Assembly (NCBI GenBank): GCA_025458585.1
Contig: JALOSD010000134.1
Coordinates: 1 to 5,080 of the forward strand
Direction of reading: 5' to 3'
Length of the DNA: 5,080 bases
Source: Burkholderiaceae bacterium
GTDB lineage: Bacteria > Pseudomonadota > Gammaproteobacteria > Burkholderiales > Burkholderiaceae_C
Made by a program: the position numbers and the translations under genes. Below the pieces are notes generated by a model. The model made no database searches. It had not been told where the DNA came from and saw only the letters and a program-made list of their open reading frames with translations. This document shows positions 1-5,012 of the stretch, piece after piece; positions within the stretch are counted from its first letter, which is position 1, and every line of letters begins with the position of its first letter.

Positions 1-168
1 CGCGACCTGCGCACCGCGCACGCCGGCATGAACATCAACGAACAGGAGATGCTGGCGACGATGGACGACATCGTCGCCGCACTGAACGGGCAGGGCGTGG
101 GCGCCGCCGAGGTCGGCGAGGTCGTCGCCATCCTGTACGCGCTCAAGGACGAGGTGCTGCACGTCTGA
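1..168 (+). CDS. Group 1 truncated hemoglobin, C-terminal part (5' end outside window)
   Basis: The open frame runs from the first base to a TGA at 166-168 and gives 55 residues; the start lies to the left of the window. The fragment begins RDLRTAHAGMNINEQEM and ends AILYALKDEVLHV. This matches the F-helix to H-helix part of group 1 (HbN-like) truncated hemoglobins, where an A-H-x-G-M/L-x-I pattern carries the proximal heme ligand. That ligand would be His7 of the fragment (codon 19-21). Proteins of this family are small cytoplasmic heme proteins of about 120-140 residues that bind O2 and often detoxify nitric oxide. The distal residues (B10, E7, E11) that would separate O2 storage from NO dioxygenation are outside the window, so the precise role cannot be read. 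The gene is convergent with the USP-hemerythrin gene to its right, also an O2/NO-type protein. The family call is fairly secure; it rests on remembered family patterns. Confidence 0.8.
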   Translation, partial: RDLRTAHAGMNINEQEMLATMDDIVAALNGQGVGAAEVGEVVAILYALKDEVLHV

Positions 169-196
169 TGCTCGGCGGCAGACGGGCGACCGCCGG

Positions 197-239
197 GGGC
201 TTGGGCGCGGCCCTGGTGTCGGGCCGCAGGCCCAAGTCT
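197..239. terminator. Long GC-rich hairpin between convergent genes, probable bidirectional terminator
   Basis: The 14-bp stem pairs CTTGGGCGCGGCCC (200-213) with GGGCCGC (221-227) plus GCCCAAG (230-236). The loop is 7 nt (214-220), with a 2-nt AG bulge at 228-229. A few weaker pairs (G-U, G-C) can extend it to 197-239. It starts about 30 nt after the hemoglobin stop codon and lies downstream of the oppositely oriented USP-hemerythrin gene, so it can work in both transcripts. There is no T-tract on either strand, which is common in high-GC genomes. Termination is therefore inferred from position and stem strength. Confidence 0.55.
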
Positions 240-242
240 GCA

Positions 243-281
243 GCGTGCAGGCGGGTCGGTGCGACCGCGACGCCTGCGCGC
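243..281. terminator. Second hairpin in the convergent intergenic region
   Basis: An 11-bp outer stem pairs 243-253 with 271-281 (GCAGGCG with CGCCTGC at its core, one G-U pair). A short inner GGTC/GACC stem (254-257 with 263-266) caps it, with a 4-nt bulge (GCGA, 267-270). It lies 3 nt after the first hairpin and about 40 nt beyond the stop codon of the - strand USP-hemerythrin gene, so it is the first structure met by that transcript. The rest of 282-320 is dense in GGCGCC-type palindromes and has no readable gene. A terminator or mRNA 3' end stabiliser is the likely role. Confidence 0.45.
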
Positions 282-320
282 ACCGGCCGGCGCCCCGCGG
301 CGCCCCCCGGCGCGCTGCGC

Positions 321-1430
321 TCAGCCCCCGGCGCGCGCTTGGGGCAGCGGCGCGGCCGTGGCGGCGCGCGCGAAGTGACGGCGGAAGTCCTGCTCCGACC
401 ACTCGCCGAAGCCGGGGTCCTGGTTGCCGGCGAACACATCGGCCACGTCGCGCCACTCCCGCGGCGTCAGCACCTCGAGCGCGAGCGGCAGCAGCTCGTG
501 CTCCTCGAGCCGCATGTGCTCCCAGACGTGCGCGGCGAGCGCGGCGAGCGCCTCGTCGACGCGCACGAGCGTCGGGTCGTCGCCCACGGCGCGGTCGGGG
601 CAGGCGTCGCACGCGGCCTGCAGCGACGCCGCGAGTTCGTATTCGCGCAGGTGCTGCGCTTCGAGGCGGTGCAGCAGGTCGCGCCCGCGGTCGCCGTGGT
701 GGCGCAGCAGGCGGTGCAGGCTCGCCTCCTCCTTCGGGTGGTGGCGCCGTTCGGGGTATTCGTGCAGGTAGAGCAGCATCTCGGCGACGAGCGCGCGGTC
801 GAGCGGGTCGTCGCCCCGGCGGGCGTCGTCGACGCGGTGGCGCAGCGCATACAGCACCGCGGCGAGCGAGCGGTGCTCGTCCTGGATCAGTGCCGTCGCG
901 CGGCTGGCGTCGGGGTGGCGGTCGGCCGCCTCGGCGCGCGTGATCAGCAGCGGCAGCTTCGACAGCCGCATCACCTTCGTTGCCACGGACGGCGTCAGCA
1001 GTGCGCCGACGCCGCTGCGCCGGTGCGAGCTCATGACGATGCCGTCGCAGCCGCAGTGCCTGGCCGCCTTGGCGATCGCCTCGGCGGGCTTGTCGCCATG
1101 GGTTTCGTGGGTGGCGTGCGGCACGCCGGCGGCCTGCGCGGCCGCGGCCGCCTTCGCGAGCAGCGCACGACCCTCGTCGACGACACGTTCGCCGGTGCCC
1201 GCTGCCGCGGGCGGCGGCACGGCCACCATCGCGCCGTCGGCGAGCACGTGGTGCTGGCGCAATTCGTCGTACGGCGTGCTGCCGTCGCCCTGTACAGCGT
1301 CGTCCGACGCGGCGTGGAAGAACGTCAGTTTCAGCGGCGGCGTGAAGCTGCGTGCGAGCTTGATCGCTTCGCCGACGTTGACGATCGACAGGTCGCTGTC
1401 GTCGACCGGGACGAGCAGGTGCTTGAACAT
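321..1430 (-). CDS. Universal stress protein domain fused to a hemerythrin HHE domain (369 aa)
   Basis: A two-domain, probably cytoplasmic protein with no signal peptide or membrane segment. Residues 1 to about 167 form a UspA-type fold: strand 1 reads FKHLLVPVDDSDLS, and the domain closes with SSHRRSG..PSVATKVM and LPLLITRAE. The usual nucleotide-binding motif G-x2-G-x9-G-S is altered to S134-x2-R137...P147-S148, so ATP binding is doubtful. Residues about 178-340 form a hemerythrin HHE domain. Candidate di-iron ligands are His186 (DEH), His230/His231 with Glu234/Glu235 (HHPKEE), His260, and His301/His305 with Glu309/Glu310 (HMRLEEHELLPLA). The ending EWRDVADVFAGNQDP is typical of bacterial HHE proteins. 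Such domains bind O2 or NO or act in iron/redox stress; the substrate here is unknown. ATG at 1430 was chosen because GGAGG lies 6 nt upstream and the USP fold begins there; an in-frame ATG at 1481 adds 17 unrelated residues. A C274-x2-C277 pair is a minor oddity. Confidence 0.88.
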   Translation of the reverse strand: MFKHLLVPVDDSDLSIVNVGEAIKLARSFTPPLKLTFFHAASDDAVQGDGSTPYDELRQHHVLADGAMVAVPPPAAAGTGERVVDEGRALLAKAAAAAQAAGVPHATHETHGDKPAEAIAKAARHCGCDGIVMSSHRRSGVGALLTPSVATKVMRLSKLPLLITRAEAADRHPDASRATALIQDEHRSLAAVLYALRHRVDDARRGDDPLDRALVAEMLLYLHEYPERRHHPKEEASLHRLLRHHGDRGRDLLHRLEAQHLREYELAASLQAACDACPDRAVGDDPTLVRVDEALAALAAHVWEHMRLEEHELLPLALEVLTPREWRDVADVFAGNQDPGFGEWSEQDFRRHFARAATAAPLPQARAGG

Positions 1431-1436
1431 GTAGAA

Positions 1437-1441
1437 CCTCC
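1437..1441 (-). promoter_or_regulatory. Shine-Dalgarno of the USP-hemerythrin gene
   Basis: On the - strand GGAGG stands 6 nt before the ATG at 1430-1428. This strong site decides the start against the in-frame ATG at 1481, which has no comparable site and lies upstream of the predicted transcript start. Confidence 0.8.
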
Positions 1442-1470
1442 GCGGCGCACCGGCGGCGCGCCACGAGGGC

Positions 1471-1476
1471 AATCTA
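1471..1476 (-). promoter_or_regulatory. Candidate -10 element of the USP-hemerythrin promoter
   Basis: The - strand reads TAGATT (4 of 6 to TATAAT) in otherwise very GC-rich DNA. It predicts transcription start near 1464, giving a leader of about 34 nt that includes the GGAGG site. There is no recognisable TTGACA at the -35 position, which suits an activator-dependent promoter. The hexamer is weak alone and gains weight mainly from its spacing to the FNR-like box at 1499-1512. Confidence 0.4.
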
Positions 1477-1498
1477 TCCACTGCGGCCCCGCGCGGCC

Positions 1499-1512
1499 TT
1501 GATCTCGGTCAG
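1499..1512. promoter_or_regulatory. FNR/ANR/CRP-like box upstream of the USP-hemerythrin gene
   Basis: The + strand reads TTGAT-CTCG-GTCAG; the FNR/ANR consensus is TTGAT-N4-ATCAA. The left half is perfect and the right half matches at three of five positions (G is a frequent alternative at its first base). Its centre, between 1505 and 1506, is 41.5 bp from the start site predicted by the TAGATT -10 element. This is the spacing of class II FNR-activated promoters. Regulation of universal stress proteins and O2/NO-binding proteins by FNR-family factors is well known in proteobacteria. The site is read by eye, and in a GC-rich genome a one-off match is possible. Confidence 0.42.
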
Positions 1513-1632
1513 GTCCGCGCCGGCCTGGCGGCGGGTACCTCAGCGGCCCATGACGCTCGAGCTGCGGCCATGTCAGACGAACCGCGACGCTTCAAGCTGC
1601 CGCCACGGATCCGGCTCGGCCGGTCCGGTGGC

Positions 1633-1672
1633 GGCGCCCCCTTGGGGGAGGCGCCGAAGGCGCTTCGGGGGC
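1633..1672 (-). terminator. Double-hairpin repeat abutting the ilvD stop codon, probable terminator
   Basis: Two hairpins lie side by side. GGCGCCCCC (1633-1641) pairs with GGG-A-GGCGCC (1646-1655) around a TTGG loop, leaving A1649 bulged. CCGAAG (1654-1659) pairs with CTTCGG (1663-1668) around GCG; an alternative GCGCC-GAA-GGCGC pairing also exists. On the - strand the structure begins a few nt after the ilvD TGA, so it is the first thing transcribed beyond ilvD. I recall the same CCCCC-TT-GGGGG plus GAAG-GCG-CTTC arrangement as a frequent intergenic element in Burkholderiales such as Rubrivivax and Leptothrix, so it may be a dispersed repeat that doubles as a terminator. No T-run follows. 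Confidence 0.6.
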
Positions 1673-1673
1673 A

Positions 1674-3362
1674 TCAAAACCGGTCAAGCACCGCGCCGTG
1701 GCTGGCGCTGGCCGCACTGTGCGCGAACTTGGCGAGCACGCCGCGCGTGTAGCGCGGCGCCGGGCGCTGCCACGCGGCGCGCCGGCGCGCGAGCTCGGCG
1801 TCGTCGACGTTCAGCTGCAGCAGGCGGCGGTGGGCGTCGATCGTGATCGAGTCGCCCTCCTGCACCAGGGCGATGGTGCCGCCCTCGTACGCCTCGGGCG
1901 CGACGTGGCCGACGACCATGCCCCAGGTGCCGCCCGAGAAGCGCCCGTCGGTGATCAGGCCGACCGATTCGCCGAGCCCCTGGCCGATCAGCGCGCTCGT
2001 GGGCGCGAGCATCTCGGGCATGCCGGGGCCGCCCTTGGGACCCAGGTAGCGCAGCACCATCACGTCACCCGCCGTGATCTGGCCGGCCATGATCGCGGCG
2101 AGCGCCGACTGCTCGTCGTCGAACACGCGCGCCGGGCCGCTGATCACCGGGTTCTTCAGCCCCGTGATCTTGGCCACGCTGCCCTCGGGGCTGAGGTTGC
2201 CCTTCAGGATCGCGAGGTGGCCCTCGGCGTACAGCGGCTTGGCGATCGGGCGGATCACGTCCTGGTCGGCGCGCAGCGGCGGCACGTCCTGCAGGTTCTC
2301 GGCCACCGTCTTGCCGGTGATGGTGATGCAGTCGCCGTGCAGCAGCCCGGCGTCGAGCAGCACCTTCATCACCGCCGGGATGCCGCCGGCACGGTGCAGG
2401 TCGATCGCGAGGTACTTGCCGCTGGGCTTGAGGTCGCAGATCACCGGCACCTTCTGCCGCACGCGCTCGAAGTCGTCGATCGTCCACTCGACGCCGGCGG
2501 TGTGCGCGATGGCGAGGAAGTGCAGCACGGCGTTCGTCGAGCCGCCGGTGGCCATGATGACGGCCACCGCGTTCTCGATGCTCTTGCGGGTGACGATGTC
2601 GCGCGGCTTGAGGTCCTTCTTCACCGCCTCGACGACGATGCGCGCGGCCTCGTGCGTCGCGGCGACGATCTCGTCCTCGACGTTGGCCATCGTCGAGCTT
2701 CCCGGCAGGCTCATGCCCAGCGCCTCGAACGCCGAGCTCATCGTGTTGGCGGTGTACATGCCGCCGCAAGAGCCGCTGCCGGGGATCGCGCGGCGCTCGA
2801 TCTGGCAGAAGTCCTCCTCGCTGAGCTTGCCGGCGGTGAACTGGCCCACCGCCTCGAACACGCTGACGATGTTCAGGTCCTGCCCCTTGTAGTGGCCGGG
2901 CAGGATCGTGCCGCCGTAGACGAAGATGCCGGGAACGTTGGCGCGCAGCATGCCCATCATCGCGCCGGGCATGTTCTTGTCGCAGCCGCCGACCGTGATC
3001 ACGCCGTCCATCCACTGGCCGCCGACGCAGGTCTCGACGCAGTCGCTGATGACCTCGCGCGAGACGAGCGAATACTTCATGCCCTCGGTGCCCATCGACA
3101 TGCCGTCGCTGATCGTCGGCGTGCCGAACACCTGCGCGTTCGCGCCTGCGCGCGCCAGCCCCTCGACCGCGGCGTCGGCGAGCTTCTGCAACCCCGAGTT
3201 GCACGGCGTGATCGTCGAGTGCGCGTTGGCCACGCCGACCATCGGCTTGTCGAAGTCGCTCGGCGTGTAGCCCATGCCGTAGTACATCGAGCGGTTCGGC
3301 GCGCGCGCGACGCCTTCGGTGATGTTGGCGCTGCGGCGGTTGATCTTGATGGGCTGCGTCAT
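1674..3362 (-). CDS. ilvD: Dihydroxy-acid dehydratase (562 aa)
   Basis: Dehydrates 2,3-dihydroxy-isovalerate and 2,3-dihydroxy-3-methylvalerate to the 2-keto acids that become valine, isoleucine, leucine and pantothenate; a cytoplasmic Fe-S enzyme of the IlvD/Edd family. Cluster cysteines are Cys54 (TPCN), Cys127 (GGCDKNMPG) and Cys199 (GSGSCGGMYTANT). Lys129 in the CDKNMPG signature corresponds to the carbamylated metal-binding lysine described in family structures. The second signature, GLITDGRFSGGT, is at 468-479 with the catalytic serine at 476. At 562 residues it is the short type, unlike the roughly 616-residue E. coli enzyme; characterised short-type members (plants, mycobacteria) carry a more oxygen-tolerant [2Fe-2S] cluster. 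Start: ATG at 3362 with GGAG 5 nt upstream and the family-typical N-terminus MTQPIKINRRSANITEG; a 34-codon extension to 3464 has no family resemblance and would enter the lgt promoter. The C-terminus PRYTRGVLAKFA...SASHGAV is complete. It is divergent from lgt, and no leader peptide is apparent. Confidence 0.97.
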   Translation of the reverse strand: MTQPIKINRRSANITEGVARAPNRSMYYGMGYTPSDFDKPMVGVANAHSTITPCNSGLQKLADAAVEGLARAGANAQVFGTPTISDGMSMGTEGMKYSLVSREVISDCVETCVGGQWMDGVITVGGCDKNMPGAMMGMLRANVPGIFVYGGTILPGHYKGQDLNIVSVFEAVGQFTAGKLSEEDFCQIERRAIPGSGSCGGMYTANTMSSAFEALGMSLPGSSTMANVEDEIVAATHEAARIVVEAVKKDLKPRDIVTRKSIENAVAVIMATGGSTNAVLHFLAIAHTAGVEWTIDDFERVRQKVPVICDLKPSGKYLAIDLHRAGGIPAVMKVLLDAGLLHGDCITITGKTVAENLQDVPPLRADQDVIRPIAKPLYAEGHLAILKGNLSPEGSVAKITGLKNPVISGPARVFDDEQSALAAIMAGQITAGDVMVLRYLGPKGGPGMPEMLAPTSALIGQGLGESVGLITDGRFSGGTWGMVVGHVAPEAYEGGTIALVQEGDSITIDAHRRLLQLNVDDAELARRRAAWQRPAPRYTRGVLAKFAHSAASASHGAVLDRF

Positions 3363-3367
3363 GGCGT

Positions 3368-3371
3368 CTCC
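3368..3371 (-). promoter_or_regulatory. Shine-Dalgarno of ilvD
   Basis: GGAG(A) on the - strand, 5 nt before the ATG at 3362. It supports the 562-residue start over the upstream in-frame ATG at 3464. Confidence 0.65.
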
Positions 3372-3409
3372 GGGGCTTGGGGCTTGCGGTCGTCGGGGGA
3401 GAGCCGCGG

Positions 3410-3415
3410 ATTCTA
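3410..3415 (-). promoter_or_regulatory. Candidate -10 element of the ilvD promoter
   Basis: The - strand reads TAGAAT (5 of 6 to TATAAT), the most AT-rich spot in the 110-bp divergent spacer. It predicts a start near 3404 and a leader of about 41 nt carrying the GGAG site. The expected -35 position (about 3433-3438) reads CCGGCG and does not match TTGACA, so an activator or a weak promoter is possible. The leader looks too short for a classical attenuator. Confidence 0.45.
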
Positions 3416-3455
3416 GGTCGCGCCTGTCGCCGCGCCGGGTCTGCGGCAGCCCCGC

Positions 3456-3464
3456 TGATAGCAT
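3456..3464 (+). promoter_or_regulatory. Candidate extended -10 element of the lgt promoter
   Basis: The + strand reads TGA-TAGCAT: a TGn extension followed by a 4-of-6 match to TATAAT. It predicts transcription start at about 3471, only two bases before the lgt ATG at 3473. The 15 nt before that ATG contain no Shine-Dalgarno sequence. Together these suggest a leaderless or nearly leaderless message. The call is by eye, with no convincing -35 element. Confidence 0.38.
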
Positions 3465-3472
3465 GCGCGCCC

Positions 3473-4267
3473 ATGCTGACGCACCCGCAGTTCGACCCGG
3501 TCGCCATCGCGCTCGGGCCCCTGCAGATCCACTGGTACGGGCTGACGTACCTCGTCGCCTTCGGCCTGTTCTTCTGGCTCGGCACGCTGCGTGCGCGCCA
3601 GCCGCAGTTCGCCGCCGCTGGCTGGACGCGGCGCGACGTCGAGGACCTGCTGTTCTACGGCGTGGTCGGCGTGATCGTCGGCGGCCGGATCGGCTACGCG
3701 CTGTTCTACAAGGCGGACCATTACGCCGCGCACCCGCTCGAGGTGCTCGCGGTGTGGAAGGGCGGCATGTCGTTCCACGGCGGACTGCTCGGCGTCATCG
3801 TCGCGATGGCGTGGTTCGCGCGGCGGCGCGCACGGCCGTTCCTGCAGGTGACGGACCTCGTCGCACCATGCGTGCCGACGGGACTGGCCGCCGGCCGCAT
3901 CGGCAACTTCATCAACGGCGAGCTGTGGGGCCGTGCGGCGGATCCCGCGCTGCCCTGGGCGATGGTGTTCCCGCAGTCGGGCAGCATGATGCCGCGACAC
4001 CCGTCGCAGCTGTACCAGTTCGCGCTCGAGGGACTGCTGCTGTTCGCGATCCTGTGGCTGTACGCGCGCAAGCCTCACCCGGTGGGGCGCGTCAGCGGCG
4101 CGTTCCTGATCGGCTACGGCGTGCTGCGCTTCGTCGCCGAGGTCTTCCGCGAGCCCGACAGCTTCCTCGGCCTGCTCGCGCTGAACATGAGCATGGGCCA
4201 GTGGCTGAGCGTGCCGATGGTGGTCGCCGGCATCGCGCTGTGGGTGTGGGCCGGCCGCAAGGGGTGA
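3473..4267 (+). CDS. lgt: Prolipoprotein diacylglyceryl transferase (264 aa)
   Basis: An inner-membrane enzyme that transfers diacylglycerol from phosphatidylglycerol to the lipobox cysteine of prolipoproteins, the first step of lipoprotein maturation. It is strongly hydrophobic, with about seven likely membrane segments (for example around 22-38, 57-77, 100-116, 183-197 and 244-260). Conserved features are HWYGL with Tyr22, SFHGGLLG with His102 (equivalent to the essential His103 of E. coli), and the Lgt signature GRIGNFINGELWG at 141-153 with Arg142, Asn145, Asn148 and Glu150. Tyr215 and Arg219 in GYGVLRFVAEVFREPD match the essential C-terminal Tyr and Arg. At 264 residues it is slightly shorter than E. 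coli Lgt (291) but complete. ATG at 3473 was chosen because the family N-terminus (MLTHPQFDPVAIALG) begins there; an in-frame ATG at 3377 would add 32 residues without homology. The gene heads a probable two-gene unit with dnaQ and is divergent from ilvD. Confidence 0.96.
   Translation: MLTHPQFDPVAIALGPLQIHWYGLTYLVAFGLFFWLGTLRARQPQFAAAGWTRRDVEDLLFYGVVGVIVGGRIGYALFYKADHYAAHPLEVLAVWKGGMSFHGGLLGVIVAMAWFARRRARPFLQVTDLVAPCVPTGLAAGRIGNFINGELWGRAADPALPWAMVFPQSGSMMPRHPSQLYQFALEGLLLFAILWLYARKPHPVGRVSGAFLIGYGVLRFVAEVFREPDSFLGLLALNMSMGQWLSVPMVVAGIALWVWAGRKG
4261..4267 (+). promoter_or_regulatory. dnaQ ribosome binding site overlapping the lgt stop codon
   Basis: GGGGTGA contains both the lgt stop (TGA, 4265-4267) and a GGTGA match to the end of the AGGAGGTGA anti-SD complement, 4 nt before the dnaQ ATG. 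The arrangement favours translational coupling of dnaQ to lgt. Confidence 0.5.
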
Positions 4268-4271
4268 GACG

Positions 4272-4976
4272 ATGCGACAGATCTTCCTCGACACCGAGAC
4301 CACGGGCCTGAGCCCGGAGAACGGCGACCGCATCATCGAGATCGGCTGCATCGAGATGGTCAACCGCCGGCTCACCGGCCGCAACCTGCACCACTACCTG
4401 AACCCCGAGCGCCCGAACAGCGAGGACGCGGTGCGCATCCACGGCCTGACCGACGAGTTCCTCGCCGACAAGCCGCTGTTCGCCGCGATCGTCGAGGAAC
4501 TGCTCGAATACGTCTCGGGCGCCGAGCTCGTGATCCACAACGCCGCCTTCGACCTCGGCTTTCTCGACGAGGAGCTGCGCCGCGCAGGCCGCGCGCCGCT
4601 GCGCGCGCACGTGGCCGGCGTCGTCGACAGCCTGCTGATGGCGCGCGAGATGTTCCCAGGCAAGTCGAACTCGCTCGACGCGCTGTGCAGGCGGCTTGAG
4701 GTCGACAACACGAACCGCGCGCTGCACGGCGCGCTGCTCGACGCCGGTCTGCTCGCCGAGGTCTACATCCGCATGACGCGCGGGCAGGAGTCGCTCGTCA
4801 TCGACGGCCTCGACACCGAGCAAGCCGCGGCCACGGCCGAGGCGATCGACCTGCGGGCCTTCGCGCTGCCCGTGCTCGCCGCGACTGCCGACGAACTCGC
4901 CGCCCACGAGGCCGCGCTCGCCGACCTCGACAAGGCGAGCGGCGGCAAGACGGTGTGGCGCGCGGCGATGGCATAA
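4272..4976 (+). CDS. dnaQ: DNA polymerase III epsilon subunit, 3'-5' proofreading exonuclease (234 aa)
   Basis: The proofreading exonuclease of the replicative polymerase core (alpha-epsilon-theta), which removes misinserted nucleotides. The DEDDh active site is complete: Asp7 and Glu9 in FLDTETTGL (Exo I), Asp94 in HNAAFDLGFLD (Exo II), and His152 with Asp157 in HGALLDAGLLA (Exo III). After the nuclease domain, QESLVI at 172-177 aligns with the E. coli beta-clamp-binding motif QTSMAF. The C-terminal tail (ADELAAHEAAL...GGKTVWRA) matches the alpha-binding tail of true epsilon subunits, which separates it from stand-alone DnaQ-like nucleases. Length is close to E. coli DnaQ (243). It starts 4 nt after the lgt stop, with the ribosome site inside the lgt end, so it is probably cotranscribed with lgt. 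In many proteobacteria dnaQ instead neighbours rnhA; rnhA is not adjacent here. The TAA stop overlaps the candidate promoter of the following tRNA. Confidence 0.97.
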   Translation: MRQIFLDTETTGLSPENGDRIIEIGCIEMVNRRLTGRNLHHYLNPERPNSEDAVRIHGLTDEFLADKPLFAAIVEELLEYVSGAELVIHNAAFDLGFLDEELRRAGRAPLRAHVAGVVDSLLMAREMFPGKSNSLDALCRRLEVDNTNRALHGALLDAGLLAEVYIRMTRGQESLVIDGLDTEQAAATAEAIDLRAFALPVLAATADELAAHEAALADLDKASGGKTVWRAAMA

Positions 4977-4977
4977 T
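4972..4977 (+). promoter_or_regulatory. Candidate -10 element of the tRNA-Val promoter
   Basis: CATAAT (5 of 6 to TATAAT) spans the dnaQ TAA stop. It predicts transcription start near 4984, about 29 nt before the mature tRNA. The bases that follow (TCGCGAC) form a GC-rich discriminator of the kind found at stable-RNA promoters under stringent control. No good -35 hexamer is visible in the coding sequence upstream, so the strength is uncertain. Read-through from dnaQ could also supply the tRNA, since no terminator intervenes. Confidence 0.45.
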
Positions 4978-5012
4978 TCGCGACTTGCCGGATGACGGCC
5001 ACCCCGGATTCC

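Noticed and set aside
282..320. Dense GGCGCC palindromes between the hairpins and the USP-hemerythrin stop codon
   Set aside because: They can be explained by extreme GC content. No extended unique stem or repeat unit could be defined beyond the two hairpins already listed.
168..1502. A 444-codon open frame on the + strand opposite the USP-hemerythrin gene
   Set aside because: It is arginine- and alanine-rich with no recognisable domain, lies antisense to a gene with clear domains and a good ribosome site, and is a common artefact of GC-rich codon bias.
1541..1580. Imperfect direct repeat GCGGCCCATGACGC / GCGGCCATGTCAG
   Set aside because: Only about nine matching bases with a one-base shift. 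It is too short and imperfect to call an operator or repeat in such GC-rich DNA.
1570..1752. A small + strand frame of 60 codons starting MSDEPRRFKLPP
   Set aside because: It runs through the double-hairpin repeat and into the 3' end of ilvD on the other strand, has no convincing ribosome site and no known family. A short real gene cannot be fully excluded.
1698..3416. A 572-codon open frame on the + strand opposite ilvD, and a 506-codon - strand frame at 2065-3585
   Set aside because: Both overlap the unmistakable ilvD in other frames. Their compositions (Arg, His, Val, Ala) are typical shadows of high-GC coding sequence, and no motifs are visible.
3377..3472. Upstream extension of lgt to the in-frame ATG at 3377
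   Set aside because: The added 32 residues show no similarity to Lgt and would cover the ilvD promoter region; the family N-terminus begins at 3473.
4092..4907. A 271-codon - strand frame opposite dnaQ and lgt
   Set aside because: It is antisense to two strongly conserved genes and has only low-complexity GC-driven composition.
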